A stretch of DNA of 64,000 nucleotides from Thermoflavimicrobium dichotomicum. Lineage in GTDB: Bacteria; Bacillota; Bacilli; Thermoactinomycetales; Thermoactinomycetaceae. Each line of letters opens with the position of its first letter. Positions within the stretch are counted from its first letter, which is position 1. Below, piece by piece: positions 57,515-64,000 of this stretch. Made by a program: the position numbers and the translations under genes. The notes below the pieces were generated by a model. It saw only the letters and a list, made by a program, of their open reading frames with translations, was not told where the DNA came from and did no database searches. The stretch is from assembly GCF_900114055.1 (NCBI RefSeq), contig NZ_FORR01000014.1:41068-105067 (forward strand), written 5' to 3'.

Positions 57515-59214
57515 CACTCGTCCCACCCCTTAACCAGCATTTCATCATTGCCTTTACCTGGAGGTACCATCGGAAATACATTTTCTTCCTCTTCGACCAC
57601 AACATCCACAACGACAGGGCCAGGAGTATCAAGCGCTTCTTTTATCACAGCTTCCACTTCTTCCGGTTTGGTTGCCCGAAGTCCCTTGATTCCAAAAGCT
57701 TCAGCCACCTGCACAAAATCAGGATTTCCGATTTTTGATTCGGACAAGCGGTTCTCATAAAACATTTCTTGCCATTGTCGAACCATACCCATAAAGTTAT
57801 TGTTGATTACCAGTATTTTTACAGGCAAACGGCGTTCCGCTACCGTTTGCAGTTCCTGAAGATTCATCTGAAAAGAAGCATCACCAGCAATGCAAATGAC
57901 CGTTGCTTCCGGTTTTGCGATCTGTATTCCCATCGCCGCCGGGAAACCAAATCCCATCGTTCCCAAACCACCTGAAGTAATAAATGTCCGCGGTTCTTTC
58001 GCTTTATAGAAATGCGCTGCCCACATCTGGTGTTGACCAACTTCTGTGGTCACAATCGCTTTTCCGTCAGTGAGCCTGCTCAAACAATCAATCACATACT
58101 GTGGCTTGATTCCCGTATTGTTTTCCTGCTTATAAGAGAGCGGATATTCGTGATACCATGTCTGTACTTGTCTTACCCATTCCCCACAATCTGGATGTGG
58201 CGGATGAACCAACAGAGCCTGAAGTGCCTTTTTTACATCGCAAACCAACGGATAGTCAATCACGACATTTTTGCCAATTTCAGCCGGATCAATATCGATA
58301 TGCACTTTTTTCGAATGAGGTGAGAAGCGCTCTAACTTCCCTGTTACCCGATCATCAAAGCGAACTCCACAAGCGATGAGCAGATCCGAGTGATAGACAG
58401 CCATATTGGCGGAATAGGTTCCGTGCATGCCCAGCATTCCTATGAACAGAGGATCATCTGGTGGATATGCTCCCAGTCCCATCAGTGTAGAAGTAACCGG
58501 TATGCCTGTTTCTCTTACGAATTCTCTTATTTCTGCTGCAGCTTCAGCATGAATCACCCCCCCACCAATATACAACAGTGGGCGCTTGGCTTGATGAATG
58601 GCTTCACGAATCTTTTCAATCTGCTGAAGATCCGGTTCTGTCTTTACTTGATAACCAGGCAGATCCAATTCTTCAGGAAGTTCAAATGGTGCTGTTTGAC
58701 TGGACACATCTTTGGGTATATCTATCACGACTGGACCTGGTCTTCCGGTTCTCGCTATATGATAAGCTTCACACAACACACGTGGCAGCTCTTTGGTATC
58801 GTGAACCTGATAGCTGTATTTGGTGACTGGCATGGTGATCCCAATCACATCCACTTCTTGAAATGCATCTGTACCAATCATGCTTTTGGCTACCTGACCT
58901 GTGATGACAACAATGGGAATGGAGTCCATAAACGCATCTGCAATGCCAGTTACCAGGTTGGTTGCTCCTGGTCCCGACGTTGCCATTACCGTCCCCACTC
59001 GACCTGTCGCTCGTGCATATCCTTCTGCTGCGTGAATCGCAGCTTGCTCATGACGGGTTAGAATATGTTCGATGTCACTATTGTAAAGGGCATCGTAAAT
59101 GGGGAGAATCGCCCCACCAGGATAACCAAAAACCGTATCCACTCCCAAATGTTTCAGCGTTTCAACCACCATGCTTGCACCCGTCATCGTATTCGCTTTT
59201 TGCTTTGTGATCAT
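57514..59214 (-). CDS. ilvB: Acetolactate synthase large subunit
   Basis: Thiamine-diphosphate enzyme that joins two pyruvates, or pyruvate and 2-oxobutanoate. 566 residues from the ATG at 59214; a GTG at 59229 is possible. Signatures: VFGYPGGAILPIYDAL, catalytic Glu in LTRHEQAAIHAAEGYARATG, VMATSGPGATNLVTGIADA, and the ThDP motif GDASFQMNLQEL...INNNFMG. It starts 27 bases after ilvE. Confidence 0.97.
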   Translation of the reverse strand: MITKQKANTMTGASMVVETLKHLGVDTVFGYPGGAILPIYDALYNSDIEHILTRHEQAAIHAAEGYARATGRVGTVMATSGPGATNLVTGIADAFMDSIPIVVITGQVAKSMIGTDAFQEVDVIGITMPVTKYSYQVHDTKELPRVLCEAYHIARTGRPGPVVIDIPKDVSSQTAPFELPEELDLPGYQVKTEPDLQQIEKIREAIHQAKRPLLYIGGGVIHAEAAAEIREFVRETGIPVTSTLMGLGAYPPDDPLFIGMLGMHGTYSANMAVYHSDLLIACGVRFDDRVTGKLERFSPHSKKVHIDIDPAEIGKNVVIDYPLVCDVKKALQALLVHPPHPDCGEWVRQVQTWYHEYPLSYKQENNTGIKPQYVIDCLSRLTDGKAIVTTEVGQHQMWAAHFYKAKEPRTFITSGGLGTMGFGFPAAMGIQIAKPEATVICIAGDASFQMNLQELQTVAERRLPVKILVINNNFMGMVRQWQEMFYENRLSESKIGNPDFVQVAEAFGIKGLRATKPEEVEAVIKEALDTPGPVVVDVVVEEEENVFPMVPPGKGNDEMLVKGWDE

Positions 59215-59240
59215 TTCCACTCCGCTCACATCCTTTCAGT

Positions 59241-60140
59241 TTAAGCAGATAGTGGGCTAAGACCTGGTACCTTGGTTCCCCTGACTTTGGTCAATTTACG
59301 GAACTCTTCAATCAATCTTTTGGTCACTGGCCCCGGTTTTCCATCACCAATGATTCTGGAATCCACTTCTACCACAGGAATCATCTCAGCTGCTGTTCCA
59401 GTCAAGAAAATTTCATCCGCCACATAGACATCATGACGAGTAAATGGCTCTTCTTTACAACTAATACCTAAATGTTCGCACAGTTCAATGACAACATTGC
59501 GGGTAATGCCTTCTAATGCTCCCAGATAAGTCGGCGGAGTCAAAATTTTCCCATTCTTCACAATAAAAACATTATCACCAGACCCCTCACATACATATCC
59601 TTCTTGATTGAGTGTTAAAGCTTCCATCACACCACTTTGGGTTGCTTCCATCCGAATCAGTACATTATTTAAATAGTTAAGCGACTTGATCTTTGGATTT
59701 AATGCATCTGGAATATTGCGTCGGGTCGGTACCGTTACAATTCGTAATCCTTTTTCATACAGCTCCTGTGGAAATAACGCTAATGCTTCGGCAATAATAA
59801 TGACATTGGGTCTGGTACAGCTTCTTGGATCCAATCCCAAATCCCCAGGACCTCTTGATACAACAACACGAATATAAGCATCAGCCAGATCATTTCGTTG
59901 AAGTGTTTCTACAATTGCCTGTTCCATTTCTTCAGGCGTCATTGGAATGGTTAGCAAAATGGATTTGGCAGATTCATAGAGCCGCTTCACATGTTCTTTT
60001 AAACAAAAGACATTTCCTGAATAACTGCGAATTCCCTCAAAAATTCCATCTCCATACAAGAACCCGTGATCAAACACTGATACAACCGCTTTACTCCGTG
60101 GTACGAATTCTCCATTGATGTAGACCAAATATTCTTTCAT
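59241..60140 (-). CDS. ilvE: Branched-chain amino acid aminotransferase (class IV)
   Basis: PLP enzyme transferring the amino group in the last step of Ile/Val/Leu synthesis. 299 residues from the ATG at 60140 with GGGGAG seven bases upstream; the frame is open to 60239 but runs into the T-box terminator. Fold-type IV signatures: FDHGFLYGDGIFEGIRSY, PLP lysine in NPKIKSLNYLNNV, and GYVCEGSGDNVFIVKNG. First gene of the ilv operon. The order E-B-N-C-A-D has no leu genes attached. Confidence 0.96.
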   Translation of the reverse strand: MKEYLVYINGEFVPRSKAVVSVFDHGFLYGDGIFEGIRSYSGNVFCLKEHVKRLYESAKSILLTIPMTPEEMEQAIVETLQRNDLADAYIRVVVSRGPGDLGLDPRSCTRPNVIIIAEALALFPQELYEKGLRIVTVPTRRNIPDALNPKIKSLNYLNNVLIRMEATQSGVMEALTLNQEGYVCEGSGDNVFIVKNGKILTPPTYLGALEGITRNVVIELCEHLGISCKEEPFTRHDVYVADEIFLTGTAAEMIPVVEVDSRIIGDGKPGPVTKRLIEEFRKLTKVRGTKVPGLSPLSA

Positions 60141-60188
60141 GACCATTCTCCCCTCTGATCCAGATACCAAGATGAGTAAAAATAAAAA

Positions 60189-60506
60189 CCCTCGCTCAAC
60201 AAGTAAACGCACACGACACACTCCAATTATGTGCTTCACTTTGCTGAGGCGAGAGTTCTCGCGGTACCACTCAGCTTCTCTGCCTTCCTCGCGAAAAGCA
60301 GACTCACCAAGTCCAAGCAGTTCCTACCTGGACTTTAGCCCTTTAACGTGGACCACTCCGTTATCCCTCTACTCAGGATGAACTCCTTTTCAAGAGTACA
60401 GCTCCAAGGCGATGTTCGAAGAAGGATGACGTCCGTCCTCTCAGCCTGGGGACAGCTCTCTGTGCATCAGTGCCTTCTTCTACTCTTCCTTTTCTTCGCT
60501 TTTATC
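60189..60506 (-). promoter_or_regulatory. Proximal T-box leader, candidate Ile specifier
   Basis: Minus strand: Stem I with CAGAGAG motif, specifier region GAAC-ATC-GCC (ATC at 60413-60411), the antiterminator T-box GAGTGGTACCGCG (60272-60260), then a terminator with TTTTTATTTTT (60255-60183). Uncharged tRNA-Ile would pair with ATC and the T-box bulge and allow read-through into ilvE. Confidence 0.92.
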
Positions 60507-60675
60507 TATTTTCGTTTATTCAGTATATTGCATATAGTCGGATGATTATGAATAAATTGATTGCTACAGAATACAGGTTATCCACCTGATTGCTGACTTT
60601 TTCAAAACCGATGAGAGCTCCCGCTTTTATGAAAGCGGATTCAAGCCATTTGACCAATCTCATGGCTTATAAAAA

Positions 60676-60985
60676 ACTCTCGCCTCAACAAGCAAACACA
60701 CCCATTGTGTGGTTTACTTTGCTGAGGCGAGAGTTCTCGCGGTACCACTCAGCTTCTCTGCCTTTCTCGCGAAAAGCAGACTCACCAAGTCCAAGCAGTC
60801 CTACCTGGACTTTAGTCCTTTAACGTGAACCACTCCGTTGTTTCCTTACTTGGGATCGCTCCCTTTCAGGAACAAAGCTCCAAGGCGACGTTCGAAGAAG
60901 GATGATGTCCGTCCTCTCAGCCTAGGGACAGCTCTCTGTGCATCAAGACCTTCTCCTACTTTTCCTCTTCTTCGCTTTTATATTC
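60676..60985 (-). promoter_or_regulatory. Distal T-box leader, candidate Val specifier
   Basis: Nearly the same layout as the proximal copy, with GAAC-GTC-GCC (GTC at 60889-60887), T-box GAGTGGTACCGC (60750-60739) and a strong terminator ACTCTCGCCTCA / TGAGGCGAGAG followed by TTTTTTAT (60733-60670). It is transcribed first. The single A-to-G change in the specifier turns Ile into Val. A hairpin CCGCTTT/AAAGCGG sits in the spacer between the T-boxes. Confidence 0.92.
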
Positions 60986-61032
60986 ATTGTTTATTTTTTT
61001 CAAACTGTTTTATTTACTGTTCTTTTTTACTG

Positions 61033-61061
61033 ATTATATGTTGAACTAGCTTTATTGTCAA
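61033..61061 (-). promoter_or_regulatory. Consensus SigA promoter of the ilv operon
   Basis: Minus strand TTGACA (61061-61056), 17-base spacer, TATAAT (61038-61033): both hexamers perfect. The transcript would have a leader of about 890 bases before ilvE. The region 61062-61400 upstream is AT-rich with no gene. Confidence 0.93.
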
Positions 61062-61401
61062 CAATTATTTTTCTATTTATTTTCGATATATGTGCTTCAT
61101 TTTGTCAATTCAGATCTTGTTATAGGTTATATTAGAAGAAAAGAACGAAATCGTCAATAGCCAGATAATTATACTAAATATTCTTAATAATATGGATAAT
61201 AATACCTTTAATAACCTGTTCCTAACAACAATTGCGCTTGGTTTTTCATGTGAATATGATAACAACAGAAAAATATATTGGACATGTTACGGGTTATGTC
61301 ATGAGCTGAAAAAACGGAACAAAAGCCATAAGAGCTTTAAAACCATAATCAAAATAGTAAAGAACTGATTATGTTGCTAAGCAAAAAACAAAATAAAAGC
61401 A

Positions 61402-61424
61402 GACTAAGGTCTTACCCCTTAGTC
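61402..61424 (-). terminator. Terminator of the purine permease gene
   Basis: GACTAAGG / CCTTAGTC, followed on the minus strand by TGCTTTTATTTTG. It lies 145 bases after the permease stop. Confidence 0.85.
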
Positions 61425-61569
61425 CCTATCTCCAATTGAGCGATGAGATTCTTAAAATATGATTGAATTTTTCAGCTTCTGCTAACCGTTGTCAGGATCT
61501 ATCCTGATCGCTATTTCTTCTCCGTCAGCCCTTTTCATTTATTCTTCTTTTCTACGTTCCCCTACCGTT

Positions 61570-62919
61570 TTACTTGGCTGTTCCTTGTCCATCCGCTGTT
61601 TCCAGTTGTTCATTAATCATGCTCTCCAATTCCATATTTTCTGTTTTCTGCGCTTTTTTTCCACGGTTAAATACAATATTTAAAATCACTGCTGTCATAC
61701 TTCCAACAACGATTCCGTTTTCAAAAAAGAGGCGGGCACCTTCAGGTAATCCACTAAACAGTTGGGGGACAACCGCTGCTCCCAAACCTACCCCTACTGA
61801 GCAAGCGATAATCAGCAAATTTTCGTTTTGACGGAAATCTACTTTTGATAGCATCCGAACTCCTGAGGAACAAACCATTCCAAACATTGGAATCATGGCT
61901 CCGCCCAATACTGGATTGGGAATCAGAGTCGTAATAGCTGCCACTTTTGGCAATAAAGCCAAAAGAATCAGAATAATGCCCGCTGCAATAACCACCTTGT
62001 TATTTTTCACTCGAGTTAAAGCAACCAGACCAACATTCTGTGAAAACGAGGTATAAGGAAATGAATTAAAAATACCTCCTACAACCTGTGCCATTCCTTC
62101 CGCACGCAGTCCTTTTTTAATATCGGCTGGGCTTAATTTTTTCTCACACACTTCTCCTAAAGCCATAAAAACACCTGTCGTTTCAATCATACTGACAATT
62201 CCCACTAAAGTTAATGCCAAAATCGAGGAGATATGAAACTCTGGAAACCCAAAATAAAATGGCTGTACGATATGAAACCAACCTGCTTCAGCAACAGGTT
62301 TAAAATCAACTTTTCCCATAAAAGCAGCAACAATGGTACCAAAAATTAATCCAAGAAGCACTGCAATCGCCTGAATGTAACCTTTGAATAAACGATTGAT
62401 CGCAATCACAATGACTAATGTAATGGCTGCCAAAATCAAGTTCTCAATACTACCAAATGTAAGAGAGCCTTCGCCACCTGCTGCATTTTTGACTGCTACT
62501 GGAATCAAACTCAAACCAATAATCATGACCACTGAACCCGTTACAATTGGTGGGAAAAACCTCAATATCTTTCCAAAAAACTGGGATAATAACATCACCA
62601 ATATACCTGCTCCAATGATAGCCCCATATATGGCAGGTATGCCTTGTGATTTTCCAATCGCGATCATGGGTGCTACAGCCTGAAATGCACATCCCAATAC
62701 AACAGGCAATCGAATACCAAAATGCTTTCCACCCACTACCTGAATTAATGTAGCAATTCCACATCCTAAAAAGTCAATGGAAATCAAAAATGCAATCTGA
62801 CTGGGTGTCATACCGATCGCTGGTCCAACAATGAGCGGTACCACTACGGCACCGGCATACATTGCCAATACATGTTGAAAACCCAATGTTGCTGTACGCC
62901 ATGTCGATAATTTTTCCAT
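61570..62919 (-). CDS. pbuX: NCS2 xanthine/urate permease (PbuX-like)
   Basis: Nucleobase symporter with 14 membrane segments, 449 residues. STWRTATLGFQHVLAMYAGAVVVPLIVG, then PVVLGCAFQAVAPMIAIG (xanthine/urate branch rather than uracil) and the helix 10 region NSFPYTSFSQNVGLVALTRVKN with the glutamine of the family QN motif. Sequence fits the PbuX/PucJK group; xanthine and uric acid cannot be told apart by eye. GGGGG lies before the ATG. A long leader with an attenuator-like terminator precedes it. Confidence 0.88.
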   Translation of the reverse strand: MEKLSTWRTATLGFQHVLAMYAGAVVVPLIVGPAIGMTPSQIAFLISIDFLGCGIATLIQVVGGKHFGIRLPVVLGCAFQAVAPMIAIGKSQGIPAIYGAIIGAGILVMLLSQFFGKILRFFPPIVTGSVVMIIGLSLIPVAVKNAAGGEGSLTFGSIENLILAAITLVIVIAINRLFKGYIQAIAVLLGLIFGTIVAAFMGKVDFKPVAEAGWFHIVQPFYFGFPEFHISSILALTLVGIVSMIETTGVFMALGEVCEKKLSPADIKKGLRAEGMAQVVGGIFNSFPYTSFSQNVGLVALTRVKNNKVVIAAGIILILLALLPKVAAITTLIPNPVLGGAMIPMFGMVCSSGVRMLSKVDFRQNENLLIIACSVGVGLGAAVVPQLFSGLPEGARLFFENGIVVGSMTAVILNIVFNRGKKAQKTENMELESMINEQLETADGQGTAK

Positions 62920-62962
62920 TACCTATTCCCCCTGGATTTTACTTATTTTTGATTTTTTATAT

Positions 62963-63120
62963 AAAAAAAGACGCAGCAGAAATAGAGGAGCAAAGAGCCT
63001 TCCCTCTTATTTCTACGGCGCCTTGAAACTCCGATCAACAGAGTTTAAGCAACCAAATGAAGCTTTTCTTTGAGAGATAAAACGATCCTGGCGAATTATC
63101 TCCCATTCAACATTATTTTT
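62963..63120 (-). promoter_or_regulatory. Leader of the purine permease with intrinsic terminator (uncharacterized attenuator)
   Basis: Minus strand, 5' to 3': hairpin GAGATAA/TTTATCTC (about 63099-63073), hairpin AAACTC/GAGTTT (63048-63027), then a long terminator CGCCGTAGAAATAAGAGG / CCTCTATTTCTGCTGCG with TTTTTTT (63020-62963). The core sequences of the guanine/adenine riboswitch are not visible. The ligand is unknown; a purine would be a natural guess from the gene. Confidence 0.65.
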
Positions 63121-63327
63121 ATTTATACGGAATCACCTTCAAATATTTACAAAATCAAACGAAAAACTCTTTTGCTTATGTTCTATTTGGGGAATTTAAG
63201 GTAATATTCTACATAAATCAATCAGTAATGACTCTATTCAATCATCTCAATCATCCATAACACCCATGAATTACTCAGCATTTTAGTAAATTTCATTGAT
63301 TTAATGACATCGCTAATCTTGTACTTT

Positions 63328-63356
63328 ATAATAATGCAAAACAATCAATTAGTCAA
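63328..63356 (-). promoter_or_regulatory. SigA promoter of the purine permease
   Basis: Minus strand TTGACT (63356-63351), 17-base spacer, TATTAT (63333-63328). It predicts a leader of about 400 bases. From 63121 to 63320 the leader is AT-rich with no clear ORF. Confidence 0.8.
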
Positions 63357-63422
63357 TATTCTGTAATTCATATTTTTAATAATAATATATATTAAACAAA
63401 TATATAGAAATAAGGTTTTTAT

Positions 63423-63803
63423 AAAAAGCGAGCGAGAAAACCCCTAGCTTCAGCTATGGGGATGAGAGAGAGCGTCGGACGAAGGAGGCATTAGCCTTCT
63501 CGCAAGTCCGACATGTTTTCAGAAAAATATTTACAACCAAATGGTCCACTGTTAAAATACAGTTAGTTGTTCCTTGACAAGTGGATAGCATATAGGGTTG
63601 TGCAAGCCAATCACCTTGCACGTAAAATGCTATGTGTATGGACTGGCTAGACTGAAAAGCGAAAACCAAGCAGTAGGTCTGGCCTGTGACGTAGCAACTC
63701 AAACTGTTTAACCGTGGGGCTCACGGGGTTAGCCTGGTCAACTTCCTGTCAGTGGACGGGATTACCCAAGAATCCCCTGCGTTTACGCATGGGGAGTGGT
63801 CAA
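63423..63803 (+). mobile_element. Non-autonomous IS605-like element with structured RNA-like interior
   Basis: The left end follows TTTAT (63418-63422) and has the hairpin ACCCCTAGCTTCAGCTATGG. The right end has CAAGAATCCCC, the hairpin CCCCTGCGTTTACGCATGGGG and the terminal GTGGTCAA. The 381 bases contain no tnpA or tnpB. Inside, ATAGCAT/ATGCTAT and GTGCAAG/CTTGCAC give a strong nested stem (about 63585-63635), and GTCGGAC/GTCCGAC another (63474-63512). It looks like an omega-RNA carrier moved in trans. A decayed relative of its right end lies at 31118-31180. Confidence 0.75.
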
Positions 63804-63822
63804 AGGATTGAGATAAATAGTA

Positions 63823-63864
63823 AAAAACCTCTTTATTACTCATATGAGTAATAAAGAGGTTTTT
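63823..63864. terminator. Terminator immediately downstream of the 16S rRNA gene
   Basis: Perfect 42-base palindrome: AAAAACCTCTTTATTACT and its complement around CATATG, with T-runs on both sides. It starts about 75 bases after the 16S 3' end. Confidence 0.93.
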
Positions 63865-63939
63865 CGTATTCCCTGAAAACTAAAGGCGAAACATGACACT
63901 CCTGAATGGTTCAAAGTGATATTCGGAAATAAACTCCGT

Positions 63940-64000
63940 AGAAAGGAGGTGATCCATCCCCACCTTCCGGTAGGGATACCTTGTTACGACTTCACCCCAA
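63940..64000 (-). rRNA. 16S ribosomal RNA, 3' end (gene continues beyond the window)
   Basis: The reverse complement reads GTCGTAACAAGGTATCCC, TACCGGAAGGTGGGGA and GGATCACCTCCTTTCT, which is the 16S 3' terminus with the anti-Shine-Dalgarno sequence. Compared with the usual GCCG...CGGC, the terminal helix has compensating changes (TCCC...GGGA), so pairing is kept. The downstream bases (63865-63939) look like the start of a normal 16S-23S spacer, with TTTAGTTTTCAGGGAA, but then end in a terminator; no tRNA, 23S or 5S gene follows. Confidence 0.95.

Noticed and set aside
62920..63130. Guanine/xanthine riboswitch before the permease
   Set aside because: The conserved junction sequences of the purine aptamer are not found on either strand.

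Overview
The window carries a typical Bacillota (Bacillales) chromosome segment. Evidence: Shine-Dalgarno sites of the AGGAGG type with several TTG and GTG starts, T-box leaders, PyrR attenuators, CcpA cre boxes, and two blocks in Bacillus subtilis order (rqcH / yloB Ca-ATPase / yicC / remA / gmk / rpoZ / coaBC / priA, and lspA / rluD-like / pyrR / pyr operon). The 16S rRNA 3' end and the mix of genes would suit a Thermoactinomycetaceae-like bacterium; that family assignment is inference.

Layout: 1-5.5 kb, minus-strand housekeeping block priA (cut by the window edge), coaBC, rpoZ, gmk, remA, yicC. 5.8-11 kb, a MurJ/YtgP-like flippase, an amino-acid permease, a pirin and an LppM-like lipoprotein. 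11-17 kb, dapF, a P-type Ca2+-ATPase, an orphan omega-RNA-like IS605 right end, and rqcH. 17-20 kb, two paralogous von Willebrand A lipoproteins. 20-29.5 kb, formate/molybdenum-cofactor genes: fdhD, an OFA-family transporter, a DUF2294 protein, mobA, a decayed IS605-type tnpB element, then moaC-moeA-mobB-moaE-moaD-moaA. 31-43.8 kb, the pyrimidine operon pyrR-uraA-pyrB-pyrC-carA-carB-pyrF-pyrE (no pyrK/pyrD) preceded by lspA, a pseudouridine synthase and a DksA/TraR-type protein. 43.8-53 kb, accessory genes: a cbiZ-like gene with no normal start, two MFS exporters, an aldo/keto reductase, a frameshifted ECF sigma / anti-sigma operon with two small proteins and a BAAT-type hydrolase, and a winged-helix regulator. 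53-61 kb, the operon ilvE-ilvB-ilvN-ilvC-ilvA-ilvD, read from one consensus promoter through two tandem T-boxes. 61.5-64 kb, an NCS2 purine permease with a long attenuator-like leader, a non-autonomous IS605-like element, and the 3' end of a 16S rRNA gene that is followed at once by a terminator instead of a spacer and 23S gene.

Regulation visible in sequence: PyrR sites before pyrR and uraA, cre boxes at fdhD and the OFA transporter, an ECF-type promoter before the sigma operon, an MhqR-like palindrome at the pirin gene, and T-boxes whose candidate specifier codons read Val (distal) and Ile (proximal).

The most unusual content is mobile or RNA-based: a dispersed ~120-bp palindromic repeat (TIR GTTGACAAA, one copy with a 10-bp target duplication), three right ends of IS605-type elements carrying omega-RNA-like sequence without a functional TnpB plus a decayed right-end remnant, and two long leaders that I could not match to a known riboswitch.
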